6,118 nucleotides of DNA from Acidimicrobiales bacterium. Lineage in GTDB: Bacteria > Actinomycetota > Acidimicrobiia > Acidimicrobiales > RAAP-2. The stretch's first letter is position 1, and each line of letters starts with the position of its first letter. Below the pieces are notes generated by a model that was not told the DNA's origin, made no database searches, and saw nothing but the letters and a program-made list of their open reading frames with translations. The position numbers and the translations under genes are program-made. The stretch covers positions 1 through 6,118 of the forward strand of contig JASHWO010000105.1 in the NCBI GenBank assembly GCA_030044045.1, written 5' to 3'. Positions 1-5,332 of the stretch are shown here, one piece after another.

Positions 1-566
1 GACCCGTAGAACCGGGCGCTGCCGAAGGCGAACACCCCGCCGTCGGCGGCCACCAGCCAGTAGCCGTGCCCTGTGGGGGCGGCGGCCATGCCCACCACCG
101 GTGCGTTCAGGGGCGACCCGCCGGTCGACCCGTAGAACCGGGCGCTGCCGAAGGCGAACACCCCGCCGTCGGCGGCCACCAGCCAGTAGCCGTGCCCTGT
201 GGGGGCGGCGGCCATGCCCACCATGGGGGCGTCCAGGGGGATCCCGCCCATCGAGCCGGAGAAGCCGGCGCCCCCGTAGCTGAACACCCCGCCGTCGGCC
301 GCCACCAGCCAGTACCCGGTACTGCCGGGGGTGGAGGCGATGCCGACCACCGGCGCGTCGAGCGGGTCGGGCGGTGTGCCCTCGGGCGGCGCGTTGCCGA
401 ACCCGTAGACCAGGCCCACGGCGGTGACCAGCCGGTACCCTGTGCCGCCGGGAGTGGCCGCGATGCCGACCACCGGGACGGCCAGCGACGACCCGCCCAT
501 CGACCCGCCAAATGGGGCGTCCCCGAAGGTGAACACCCCGCCGTCGGCCGCCACCAGCCAGTACCC
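1..566 (-). repeat. 126-bp tandem modules inside the repeat-protein gene
   Basis: Module starts, taken at the Gly codon of GYW, fall at 566, 440, 317, 191 and 65 on the minus strand. The spacing is 126, 123, 126 and 126 bp, so one module lacks a codon. The two leftmost modules are nearly the same: bases 1-97 are identical to bases 127-223. The other modules are clearly diverged. The array is coding, in frame throughout, and is cut by the left edge. Confidence 0.9.
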
Positions 567-899
567 GTGCCCGTCCGGCGCGGCGGCGATGCCGGTCACC
601 GGCGCGTCGAGGGAGCTGCCGGCCGGGGCGCCGTACGAGGATGCGTCGCCGAACCCGCTGACCGCCGAGGTAGCCGCCGCCGAGGTAGCCGCCGCCGTCG
701 GGGTGGCCGCCGTGGTCCTGGCGGTCGAGGAAGCCGCGGGGAACGAGGCGTCCTGGGTGCCGGCCGGCGGGGCAGCGGGGGCCACGACCAGGGCCCCGGC
801 CGCCAGGGCCGAAGCCAGCAACGGCCCGAGTGACGCCCACCGCAGCGACGTCCAACCCCTGCCGCCCACGGCCACCACCTCCCCACTCGATTCAACCAT
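1..899 (-). CDS. Secreted protein with tandem [12 protein letters not shown] repeats (3' end outside window)
   Basis: Reading the minus strand from ATG 899 gives 299 codons with no stop before the window edge, so the C-terminus is missing. Residues about 15-45 look like a Sec signal peptide: a basic stretch (RGWTSLRW), a hydrophobic core ([16 protein letters not shown]) and an Ala/Pro-rich cleavage region. An Ala/Thr/Ser linker follows to about residue 80. Then come five modules of about 42 residues with the core [15 protein letters not shown], then F-x-GS and a P-V-V-G-(I/M)-A segment, with the fifth module cut. The second module is degenerate ([15 protein letters not shown]) and one residue short. 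Such repeats resemble beta-propeller-like or cell-surface repeats, and proteins of this style are common in Acidimicrobiia; the function is unknown. Start choice is uncertain: an in-frame GTG at 869 has a good Shine-Dalgarno (GGGGAGG, 884-878) eight bases upstream and would give a more typical signal peptide. It is transcribed divergently from ilvD. Confidence 0.82.
   Translation of the reverse strand, partial: MVESSGEVVAVGGRGWTSLRWASLGPLLASALAAGALVVAPAAPPAGTQDASFPAASSTARTTAATPTAAATSAAATSAVSGFGDASSYGAPAGSSLDAPVTGIAAAPDGHGYWLVAADGGVFTFGDAPFGGSMGGSSLAVPVVGIAATPGGTGYRLVTAVGLVYGFGNAPPEGTPPDPLDAPVVGIASTPGSTGYWLVAADGGVFSYGGAGFSGSMGGIPLDAPMVGMAAAPTGHGYWLVAADGGVFAFGSARFYGSTGGSPLNAPVVGMAAAPTGHGYWLVAADGGVFAFGSARFYG
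666..695 (-). repeat. 15-bp direct repeat in the Ala/Thr linker
   Basis: Two exact tandem copies of a 15-base unit (plus strand CGAGGTAGCCGCCGC, 666-680 and 681-695) encode the AATSA-type linker between the signal peptide and the first GYWLV module. A multiple of three keeps the frame, so linker length could vary by slippage without breaking the gene. Confidence 0.8.
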
Positions 900-951
900 C
901 GGCGACCCCGGTCCAGTGGTCGGCCGGGCCGCCGCCAGCGGGTGGTCGCTG

Positions 952-987
952 CCGTGGGCCGTCGTTCCCGGGCGTACGCTGCAGCCA
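952..987 (+). promoter_or_regulatory. Probable -10 element for a leaderless ilvD transcript
   Basis: TACGCT at 975-980 fits the actinobacterial TANNNT -10 pattern. It ends six bases before the ilvD ATG at 987, which would place the transcription start on or next to the A of the start codon. No Shine-Dalgarno-like sequence lies upstream of 987, as expected for leaderless translation, which is common in actinobacteria. No good -35 is visible about 17 bases upstream (CCGTGG at 952-957), so this is a moderate call. The whole intergenic region shared with the divergent repeat gene is only 87 bp. Confidence 0.45.
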
Positions 988-2753
988 TGCCCGACCAGCC
1001 CTTGCCGACCACGCCGCCGCCCGCCGCCCCGCCGGCCTCGCGGCCGGCCGCCGTCTCGCCCAGCGAGGCGGCCGAGCGCCCGGGGATGAAGCCCCGCAGC
1101 TACGAGGTGACCGAGGGCCCGGCCCGGGCGCCGGCCCGGGCCATGCTGCGGGCCGTCGGCATGACCGACGAGGACTGGGACAAGCCGCAAGTGGGCGTGG
1201 CCTCGAGCTGGAACGAGGTCACCCCGTGCAACCTCCCCCTCGACCGGCTGGCCAAGCGGGCCAAGGAGGGCGTGCGGGCGGCCGGGGGCTTCCCCTTCGA
1301 GTTCGTGACCATCGCCGTGTCCGACGGGATCTCCATGGGCCACGAAGGGATGCGCGCCTCGCTGGTCAGCCGCGAGGTCATCGCCGACTCCATCGAGACG
1401 ATGATGCACGCCGAACGGTTCGACGCGCTGGTGACCTTCGCCGGCTGCGACAAGTCGCTGCCCGGGATGCTGATGGCCGCCGTCCGGGTCAACCTGCCGT
1501 CCGTCTTCCTCTACGGCGGGTCGATCCTGCCGGGGCGGCTGCAGGACCGGGCGCTCGACGTGGTGAGCGTGTTCGAGGCGGTGGGGGCCCACGCCGTCGA
1601 CGCCCTGAGCGACGAGGAGCTCAACCTCGTCGAGCACAACGCCTGCCCGACCGAGGGCTCCTGCGCCGGGATGTTCACCGCCAACACCATGGCCTCGGTG
1701 GCCGAGGCGCTCGGCATGTCGCTGCCCGGCAGCTCGTCGGCCCCGGCCGTGGACCGGCGCCGGGACGACTTCGCCTTCGAGTCGGGCCGGGCCGTGGTGG
1801 CGTTGCTGGCGCAGGGGATCCGGCCCCGCCAGGTCATGACCCGGGAGGCCTTCGAGAACGCCATCGCCGTGGTCATGGCCCTGGGCGGGTCCACCAACGC
1901 CGTGCTCCACCTCATGGCCATCGCCCACGAGGCCCGGGTCGACCTGGCGCTGGACGACTTCAACCGCGTCGCCGCCCGGGTGCCGCACCTGGCCGACACC
2001 AAGCCCCACGGCCGCTTCCACATGGTGGACGTCGACCGGGTGGGCGGCGTGCCGGTGGTGATGCGGGAGCTGCTGGATGCCGGCCTGCTGCACGGCGACT
2101 GCCTGACGGTGACCGGGCGGACGGTGGCCGAGAACCTGGCGGCGCTCGACCCCCCGGTGCCGGACGGCACCGTCGTGCACCGCCTCTCCGACCCGATCCA
2201 CGCCACCGGCGGCCTGGCCATCCTCACCGGCAGCCTGGCGCCGAAGGGGTCGGTGGTGAAGGTGGCCGGGATCGACCAGAGCAGGTTCGAGGGGACGGCC
2301 CGGGTGTTCGACGGGGAGCCCCGGGCCATGGAGGCCATCCTGGCCGGCACCATCGAGCCGGGCACGGTGGTGGTGATCCGCTACGAGGGGCCGAAGGGTG
2401 GGCCGGGGATGCGGGAGATGCTGGCGGTCACCGGGGCCATGAAGGGTGCCGGCCGGGGCGGCGACTGCGCCCTGGTCACCGACGGGCGGTTCTCCGGCGG
2501 CACCCACGGGTTCTGCATCGGCCACGTCGCCCCAGAGGCGGTCGACGGGGGGCCCATCGCCCTGGTGGCCGACGGCGACCGGATCGTCATCGACGTCGAC
2601 ACCCACTCGATCGAGCTGCTGGTCGACGCGGCGGTGCTGGCCCGCCGGCAGGCCGCCCTGAAGCCGTTCGAACCCCGCTATACCTCAGGGGTGCTGGCCA
2701 AGTACGCCCGGCTGGTGGCCGGGGCTGAGCGGGGTGCCATCACCGAGCCCTGA
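987..2753 (+). CDS. ilvD: Dihydroxy-acid dehydratase
   Basis: This is a 588-residue IlvD/Edd-family enzyme. It dehydrates 2,3-dihydroxy-isovalerate and 2,3-dihydroxy-3-methylvalerate to the 2-oxo acids in valine, leucine and isoleucine synthesis in the cytoplasm. The family match is very strong from residue 34 ([11 protein letters not shown]) to the end. The iron-sulfur ligand cysteines are expected at C81 (TPCN), C154 (AGCDKS) and C227 ([13 protein letters not shown]). K156 is the likely carbamylated Mg ligand, and S503 in GRFSGGTHG is the likely catalytic base. The EGSCAGM form, rather than the CGSCSGM form of the E. coli enzyme, together with the shorter length, suggests the [2Fe-2S] subgroup. 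Residues 1-33 are a Pro/Ala-rich extension. ATG 987 is preferred because a -10 box sits right before it. GTG 942 and ATG 1086 are in-frame alternatives without better signals. The 3' end overlaps the convergent exporter gene by 69 bp. Confidence 0.96.
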   Translation: MPDQPLPTTPPPAAPPASRPAAVSPSEAAERPGMKPRSYEVTEGPARAPARAMLRAVGMTDEDWDKPQVGVASSWNEVTPCNLPLDRLAKRAKEGVRAAGGFPFEFVTIAVSDGISMGHEGMRASLVSREVIADSIETMMHAERFDALVTFAGCDKSLPGMLMAAVRVNLPSVFLYGGSILPGRLQDRALDVVSVFEAVGAHAVDALSDEELNLVEHNACPTEGSCAGMFTANTMASVAEALGMSLPGSSSAPAVDRRRDDFAFESGRAVVALLAQGIRPRQVMTREAFENAIAVVMALGGSTNAVLHLMAIAHEARVDLALDDFNRVAARVPHLADTKPHGRFHMVDVDRVGGVPVVMRELLDAGLLHGDCLTVTGRTVAENLAALDPPVPDGTVVHRLSDPIHATGGLAILTGSLAPKGSVVKVAGIDQSRFEGTARVFDGEPRAMEAILAGTIEPGTVVVIRYEGPKGGPGMREMLAVTGAMKGAGRGGDCALVTDGRFSGGTHGFCIGHVAPEAVDGGPIALVADGDRIVIDVDTHSIELLVDAAVLARRQAALKPFEPRYTSGVLAKYARLVAGAERGAITEP

Positions 2754-4073
2754 CCCGGGCGTCGCGGCCCCACCGGCCCCACCGGCCCCCGAGCTGTCCG
2801 AGGAGCCCCCGGAGCCCGTGACGCCGGCAATGCCCGCCACGCCCGCTGCACCGCCGGCCAGGGCTCGGGGCCGCCGTTCGGCCAGACGCCAAGCGACGCG
2901 CAGCACCACGGCGCCGGCGGTGAGCCCGGTCATCACCAGGGCCAACGGCAGGGCGTCGTGGTCGCCGCCCACGCCGACCAGCGGGGCCACCGCCGCCCCC
3001 AGGAGGAACTGGGCGCTGCCGAAGAGCGCCGAGGCCGACCCCGCGGCGTCCGGCCGGTGGTGCAGGGCCAGCGTCAGGGCGTTGGGGTTGAGGAAGCCCG
3101 CCCCGACCAGGACGGCGAACAGCGACGGCAGCACGGCGGCCAGGCCGCCCCACCCGGTGCACACCGCGCCCAGGAAGGCCAGGCCCCCGGCGGCCATCAC
3201 CACGATCCCCAGGGTGAGCAGGCGCTCGCTGCCCAGCCGGTGGACCAGGCGGCCGTTGACCTGGGCCCCGAGGACGAGCCCGGCGCCGTTGGCGGCGAAC
3301 GCCAGCCCGAAGATCTGGGGGGAGAGGCCGTAGATGTCCTGGAGGACGAAGGACGATCCGGCCACATAGGCGAAGATGGGGCCGAAGCCGAAGCTCCCGA
3401 TGAGCGCGTAGGCCATGACGGACCGGTCCCGGCACACGGTGGCCAGGGTGCGCGCCGCCGCCCGCACGGTGCCGGTGTCCCGCTGTCCCCGGGGGAGCGT
3501 CTCCGGCACCTTGAAGAACGAGACGGCCAGCAAGACCGTGCCGATCAGCGACAGGGCAACGAAGATCCCGCGCCACGAGGTCACCCGGAGGATCTCGGCG
3601 CCGAGCTGCGGCGCCAGGATCGGCCCCAGGCCGGTCACCAGCATCAGGGTGGAGAAGAACCGGGCCATTCGCACGCCGCTGAAGAGGTCGCGCACCAGGG
3701 CCCGGGCGATCACGATGCCCGCCGCGCCGCTCAGGCCCTCCAACAGTCGCAGGACGTCCAGGGCGTAGACGTTGGGCACGGCGGCGCAGGCCAGCGACGA
3801 GAGGACGAACAGGCCGATCCCCATCAGGAGCGGGCGCCGACGGCCGGCCCGGTCGCTGATCGGCCCGATGAGGATCTGGCCCAGCGCTATCCCGATGAGG
3901 CACCCGGCGATCGAGAGCTGAACGGCCGACGCCGACGCGTGCAGATCCCGGCTGATCCGCGGGAGCGACGGGAGGTACATGTCGATGCAGAGTGGCCCGA
4001 AGAGGGACAGGCTGCCGACGACCAGTACCAGACGCCAGCGGCGGGGGACCGCCGGGGAGAGGCGGGCGCTCAG
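2685..4073 (-). CDS. Bcr/CflA-type MFS drug-resistance exporter
   Basis: About 462 residues with 12 predicted hydrophobic segments between roughly residues 15 and 395, the normal length of a drug:H+ antiporter core. Family marks (numbering from CTG 4073): TM1 ends in [10 protein letters not shown] (29-38), typical of Bcr/CflA transporters; [14 protein letters not shown] (70-83) is the MFS loop 2-3 motif [11 protein letters not shown] (124-133) lies in TM4; [10 protein letters not shown] (149-158) is the TM5 motif. It should export a small molecule across the inner membrane; the substrate is unknown. Residues about 405-445 form a Gly/Ala/Ser-rich low-complexity tail beyond the last TM, unusual for the family. 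The start is a problem: no ATG, GTG or TTG lies at the expected place. CTG 4073 overlaps the TGA stop of the upstream dioxygenase (CTGA) and gives a full TM1. GTG 4220 would add 49 implausible residues, and ATG 3980 would cut TM1. It is probably translationally coupled to the dioxygenase. Confidence 0.88.
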   Translation of the reverse strand: MSARLSPAVPRRWRLVLVVGSLSLFGPLCIDMYLPSLPRISRDLHASASAVQLSIAGCLIGIALGQILIGPISDRAGRRRPLLMGIGLFVLSSLACAAVPNVYALDVLRLLEGLSGAAGIVIARALVRDLFSGVRMARFFSTLMLVTGLGPILAPQLGAEILRVTSWRGIFVALSLIGTVLLAVSFFKVPETLPRGQRDTGTVRAAARTLATVCRDRSVMAYALIGSFGFGPIFAYVAGSSFVLQDIYGLSPQIFGLAFAANGAGLVLGAQVNGRLVHRLGSERLLTLGIVVMAAGGLAFLGAVCTGWGGLAAVLPSLFAVLVGAGFLNPNALTLALHHRPDAAGSASALFGSAQFLLGAAVAPLVGVGGDHDALPLALVMTGLTAGAVVLRVAWRLAERRPRALAGGAAGVAGIAGVTGSGGSSDSSGAGGAGGAATPGSGLGDGTPLSPGHQPGVLGQHP

Positions 4074-5044
4074 GGGGACGTCGCCCCGGCCAGCGCCTCC
4101 CGCCAGGGCCGCAGGTCCATCCTCGGGTACCGCGTCGCCGTCGCCTCCAGGAGCGCTCCCGTCCAGATGGGGTGCCCCGGCGGGGGGAAGCCGAAGAGCG
4201 CCAGCTCGCCGGGCGAGCACCGTTCGGCGAAGCGGACCCACTCGGCCTCGGTCGACCGCGACTGGGCCTGGTCGTAGCCGACCCACTCGTGGCCGGCGCG
4301 CTTGAAGGCCAGCGCCAGGACGGTGCGGGACGACCCCGGGGTGGCGAAGGCGGCCCCCCGGTGGAACACGTCCGACCGGTAGGCCAGGAGCGAGCCGGCG
4401 GGACCGGTGGCCGGCCGCTCCGCCCGGTAGATCTCGGGTGTCATGTCGGGCATGAGCACGGGCGTGCGCTCGGGGACGTGGGCCGCCGTGTCGCGGACCG
4501 AGACCATGCGGGTGGGGTTGTCGGCATCGGTCACGTCGGAGAGGTACAGGAACAGCTCCAGGTTCCACCAGGGTGCCCGCCCGACCGCCGGCAGCCACGA
4601 GTGGTTACGGTCGACGTGCATCGGCTGGTCGTAGTCGGTCACGCCCTCGTACTTGGCCGTGAGGTGGATCTGGTACAGGCGGATGTCGGGGTCGCCCAGG
4701 GCGCGCCCGGCGAAGTCCACCACCGAGGGGTGCACGCAGAGCTGGTTCAGCGCGCCGCCGCCCCGGAACGGGAAGGGCGCCGACAGCAGCTGCTGGTCCG
4801 CCCGGAACCCGGGGCCCTCGTCCGGCCAGAACCCGTCCTCCTCCGACGGCCACGGCGATCCGCCCCTGAGCCGCTCCTTCACCCCTTCGGGGTCCCGGTG
4901 GTACGCCTCCACGCTCGGGAGGGTCCGGTGGAGGTCCTCCTGGACGGCGTCGATCTCGTCGGTGCCGACCAGGCCGTCGAGCAGGATCCAGCCCTCGGTG
5001 CGCCAGGTCTCGACCTCGTCGTCGGTGGCCCGCCGAGAGGCCAT
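4070..5044 (-). CDS. Phytanoyl-CoA dioxygenase (PhyH) family Fe(II)/2-oxoglutarate oxygenase
   Basis: A 324-residue cytoplasmic protein of usual PhyH-family length. These enzymes hydroxylate an aliphatic carbon of small metabolites or lipids using Fe(II), O2 and 2-oxoglutarate. The metal triad is visible as H143-x-D145 (PMHVDRNH) and H228 (DVFHRGAAF). R240 (PGSSRTVLALAF), twelve residues on, is the expected 2-oxoglutarate anchor. The N-terminus (DDEVETWRTEGWILLDGLV) is the usual opening helix and strand of the fold. ATG 5044 is chosen because AGGGGG (5058-5053) lies eight bases upstream; the in-frame GTG at 5053 would have no room for a ribosome site. It is the first gene of a two-gene unit, with its TGA overlapping the presumed start of the Bcr/CflA exporter. 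Substrate is unknown: the family includes secondary-metabolite tailoring enzymes, and only an exporter neighbour hints at a product that leaves the cell. Confidence 0.88.
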   Translation of the reverse strand: MASRRATDDEVETWRTEGWILLDGLVGTDEIDAVQEDLHRTLPSVEAYHRDPEGVKERLRGGSPWPSEEDGFWPDEGPGFRADQQLLSAPFPFRGGGALNQLCVHPSVVDFAGRALGDPDIRLYQIHLTAKYEGVTDYDQPMHVDRNHSWLPAVGRAPWWNLELFLYLSDVTDADNPTRMVSVRDTAAHVPERTPVLMPDMTPEIYRAERPATGPAGSLLAYRSDVFHRGAAFATPGSSRTVLALAFKRAGHEWVGYDQAQSRSTEAEWVRFAERCSPGELALFGFPPPGHPIWTGALLEATATRYPRMDLRPWREALAGATSP

Positions 5045-5052
5045 GGGCTCCA

Positions 5053-5058
5053 CCCCCT
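5053..5058 (-). promoter_or_regulatory. Ribosome binding site that sets the dioxygenase start
   Basis: AGGGGG reads on the minus strand from 5058 to 5053, eight bases before ATG 5044. It overlaps the alternative GTG at 5053, which argues against that start. Confidence 0.65.
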
Positions 5059-5080
5059 TTTGCGCGTGCTGGGCCGGCGC

Positions 5081-5110
5081 ATCCTATCTGCACCCGGCGA
5101 ACCGGCGTCC
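5081..5110 (-). promoter_or_regulatory. Possible promoter of the dioxygenase/exporter unit
   Basis: TAGGAT at 5086-5081 on the minus strand fits the TANNNT -10 pattern and lies 36 bases before ATG 5044, leaving a short leader with the ribosome site. No convincing -35 is present: the bases 17-18 upstream are GACGCC or GGACGC and fall inside the direct repeat at 5088-5132. The promoter may therefore be weak or depend on an activator. Confidence 0.35.
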
Positions 5111-5132
5111 CTGCACCCGTCGAGCCGGCGTC
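5088..5132. repeat. Two-copy direct repeat, 23-bp period, between divergent promoters
   Basis: Two 22-base copies, 5088-5109 and 5111-5132, match at 20 of 22 positions. Both begin CTGCACCCG and end CCGGCGTC; they differ at the tenth base (G/T) and the fourteenth (A/G). The 23-bp period is close to two helical turns, so a protein would meet both copies on about the same DNA face. The pair starts two bases beyond the minus-strand -10 of the dioxygenase and ends four bases before the ilvB -35. It is a good candidate operator for one or both promoters. The binding protein is not known. Confidence 0.7.
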
Positions 5133-5136
5133 GCCC

Positions 5137-5165
5137 TTGATCGGTCCTCCGTGACGTGGCACAAT
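5137..5165 (+). promoter_or_regulatory. Promoter of the ilvB leader and ilvB
   Basis: TTGATC (5137-5142) and CACAAT (5160-5165) are separated by exactly 17 bases and match the -35 and -10 consensus at four of six positions each. Transcription should start near 5172-5175, on or just before the ATG of the leader peptide at 5175. The leader message would be nearly leaderless, which fits the lack of a Shine-Dalgarno there. The position, just upstream of an attenuator, supports the call. Confidence 0.65.
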
Positions 5166-5174
5166 GTCGGCGCC

Positions 5175-5225
5175 ATGACCGGAGCCGCCACACACCGCAG
5201 CAGCACGCTGGTACTCCTGACGTAG
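5175..5225 (+). CDS. ilvB leader peptide (attenuation control)
   Basis: A 16-codon reading frame encodes [16 protein letters not shown] and ends in TAG. Near its end are four adjacent branched-chain amino acid codons, CTG GTA CTC CTG (5208-5219), followed by Thr and stop. Its role would be to sense charged Leu and Val tRNA: a ribosome that stalls at these codons changes folding of the RNA downstream and prevents termination before ilvB. Support comes from its place between a promoter and a terminator-like hairpin, 107 bases before the ilvB start, and from the presence of similar leaders before ilvB in other actinobacteria such as Corynebacterium. GTA is rare here: none of the 31 Val codons in the visible ilvB uses it. 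It is too short for normal gene callers. Confidence 0.8.
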   Translation: MTGAATHRSSTLVLLT

Positions 5226-5249
5226 CGCGCCGCACGACCGCAGCGCGCT
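5224..5249 (+). promoter_or_regulatory. Hairpin at the leader stop codon (probable attenuator 1:2 stem)
   Basis: AGCGCGC (5224-5230) pairs perfectly with GCGCGCT (5243-5249) around a 12-base loop. The 5' arm starts within the TAG stop of the leader peptide, so a ribosome stalled at the Leu/Val codons or sitting at the stop codon would cover it. This is where the pause or protector stem of an attenuator is expected. I could not find a strong antiterminator pairing; the best is ACGACC (5234-5239) with GGTCGT (5271-5276), only six pairs. Confidence 0.6.
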
Positions 5250-5252
5250 CGC

Positions 5253-5284
5253 CGACCTCCCCGACGGGGAGGTCGTTTCATTTC
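5253..5284 (+). terminator. Intrinsic terminator (ilvB attenuator)
   Basis: A ten-pair perfect stem, CGACCTCCCC (5253-5262) with GGGGAGGTCG (5266-5275), closes a GAC loop and runs straight into TTTCATTTC (5276-5284). It is the most T-rich run in this neighbourhood of very GC-rich DNA. It lies 27 bases after the leader stop codon and 48 bases before the ilvB ATG, so it can only serve to end transcription before ilvB unless the leader ribosome stalls. Confidence 0.85.
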
Positions 5285-5317
5285 CCGGCTGGTGCGCCGC
5301 CGGAGCCGGAGAGCGAG

Positions 5318-5323
5318 AAAGGA
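5318..5323 (+). promoter_or_regulatory. Ribosome binding site of ilvB
   Basis: AAAGGA (5318-5323) lies nine bases before ATG 5333 and sets the ilvB start. A possible small hairpin, CCGGCT (5285-5290) with AGCCGG (5304-5309), sits between the terminator and this site but leaves it free. Confidence 0.75.
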
Positions 5324-5332
5324 CCGACCACG

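Noticed and set aside
1..223. CRISPR-like regular repeat
   Set aside because: The units are 126 bp, in frame and protein-coding, with no short repeat/unique spacer pattern.
66..833. Plus-strand open frame of 255 codons
   Set aside because: It is antisense to the repeat-protein gene. Its Gly/His/Arg-rich product comes from GC bias and the tandem repeat, while the minus-strand reading gives clear [12 protein letters not shown] modules and a signal peptide.
942..986. GTG 942 as the ilvD start
   Set aside because: It would place the start upstream of the best -10 element, has no ribosome site, and adds residues with no family match.
830..2728. Plus-strand open frame of 632 codons overlapping ilvD
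   Set aside because: It is out of frame with ilvD, and its Arg/Gly/Pro-rich product shows no recognisable motif. The other frame gives a full, conserved IlvD.
2958..4277. Plus-strand open frame of 439 codons
   Set aside because: It is antisense to the exporter and dioxygenase and its product is low-complexity and charged, typical of a shadow frame in GC-rich DNA.
4074..4598. N-terminal extension of the exporter up to 4598
   Set aside because: The extra residues are an off-frame reading of the dioxygenase gene, rich in Arg, Pro and Gly, with no family match. The exporter's first membrane segment begins just after 4073.
4653..5225. Plus-strand open frame of 190 codons ending at the leader stop
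   Set aside because: Only the last 16 codons (from 5175) are supported. The rest is antisense to the dioxygenase and lies upstream of the promoter.
5285..5309. Second hairpin (CCGGCT with AGCCGG) as a terminator or riboswitch part
   Set aside because: Only six pairs with a 13-base loop and no T-run; in DNA this GC-rich it may be chance.
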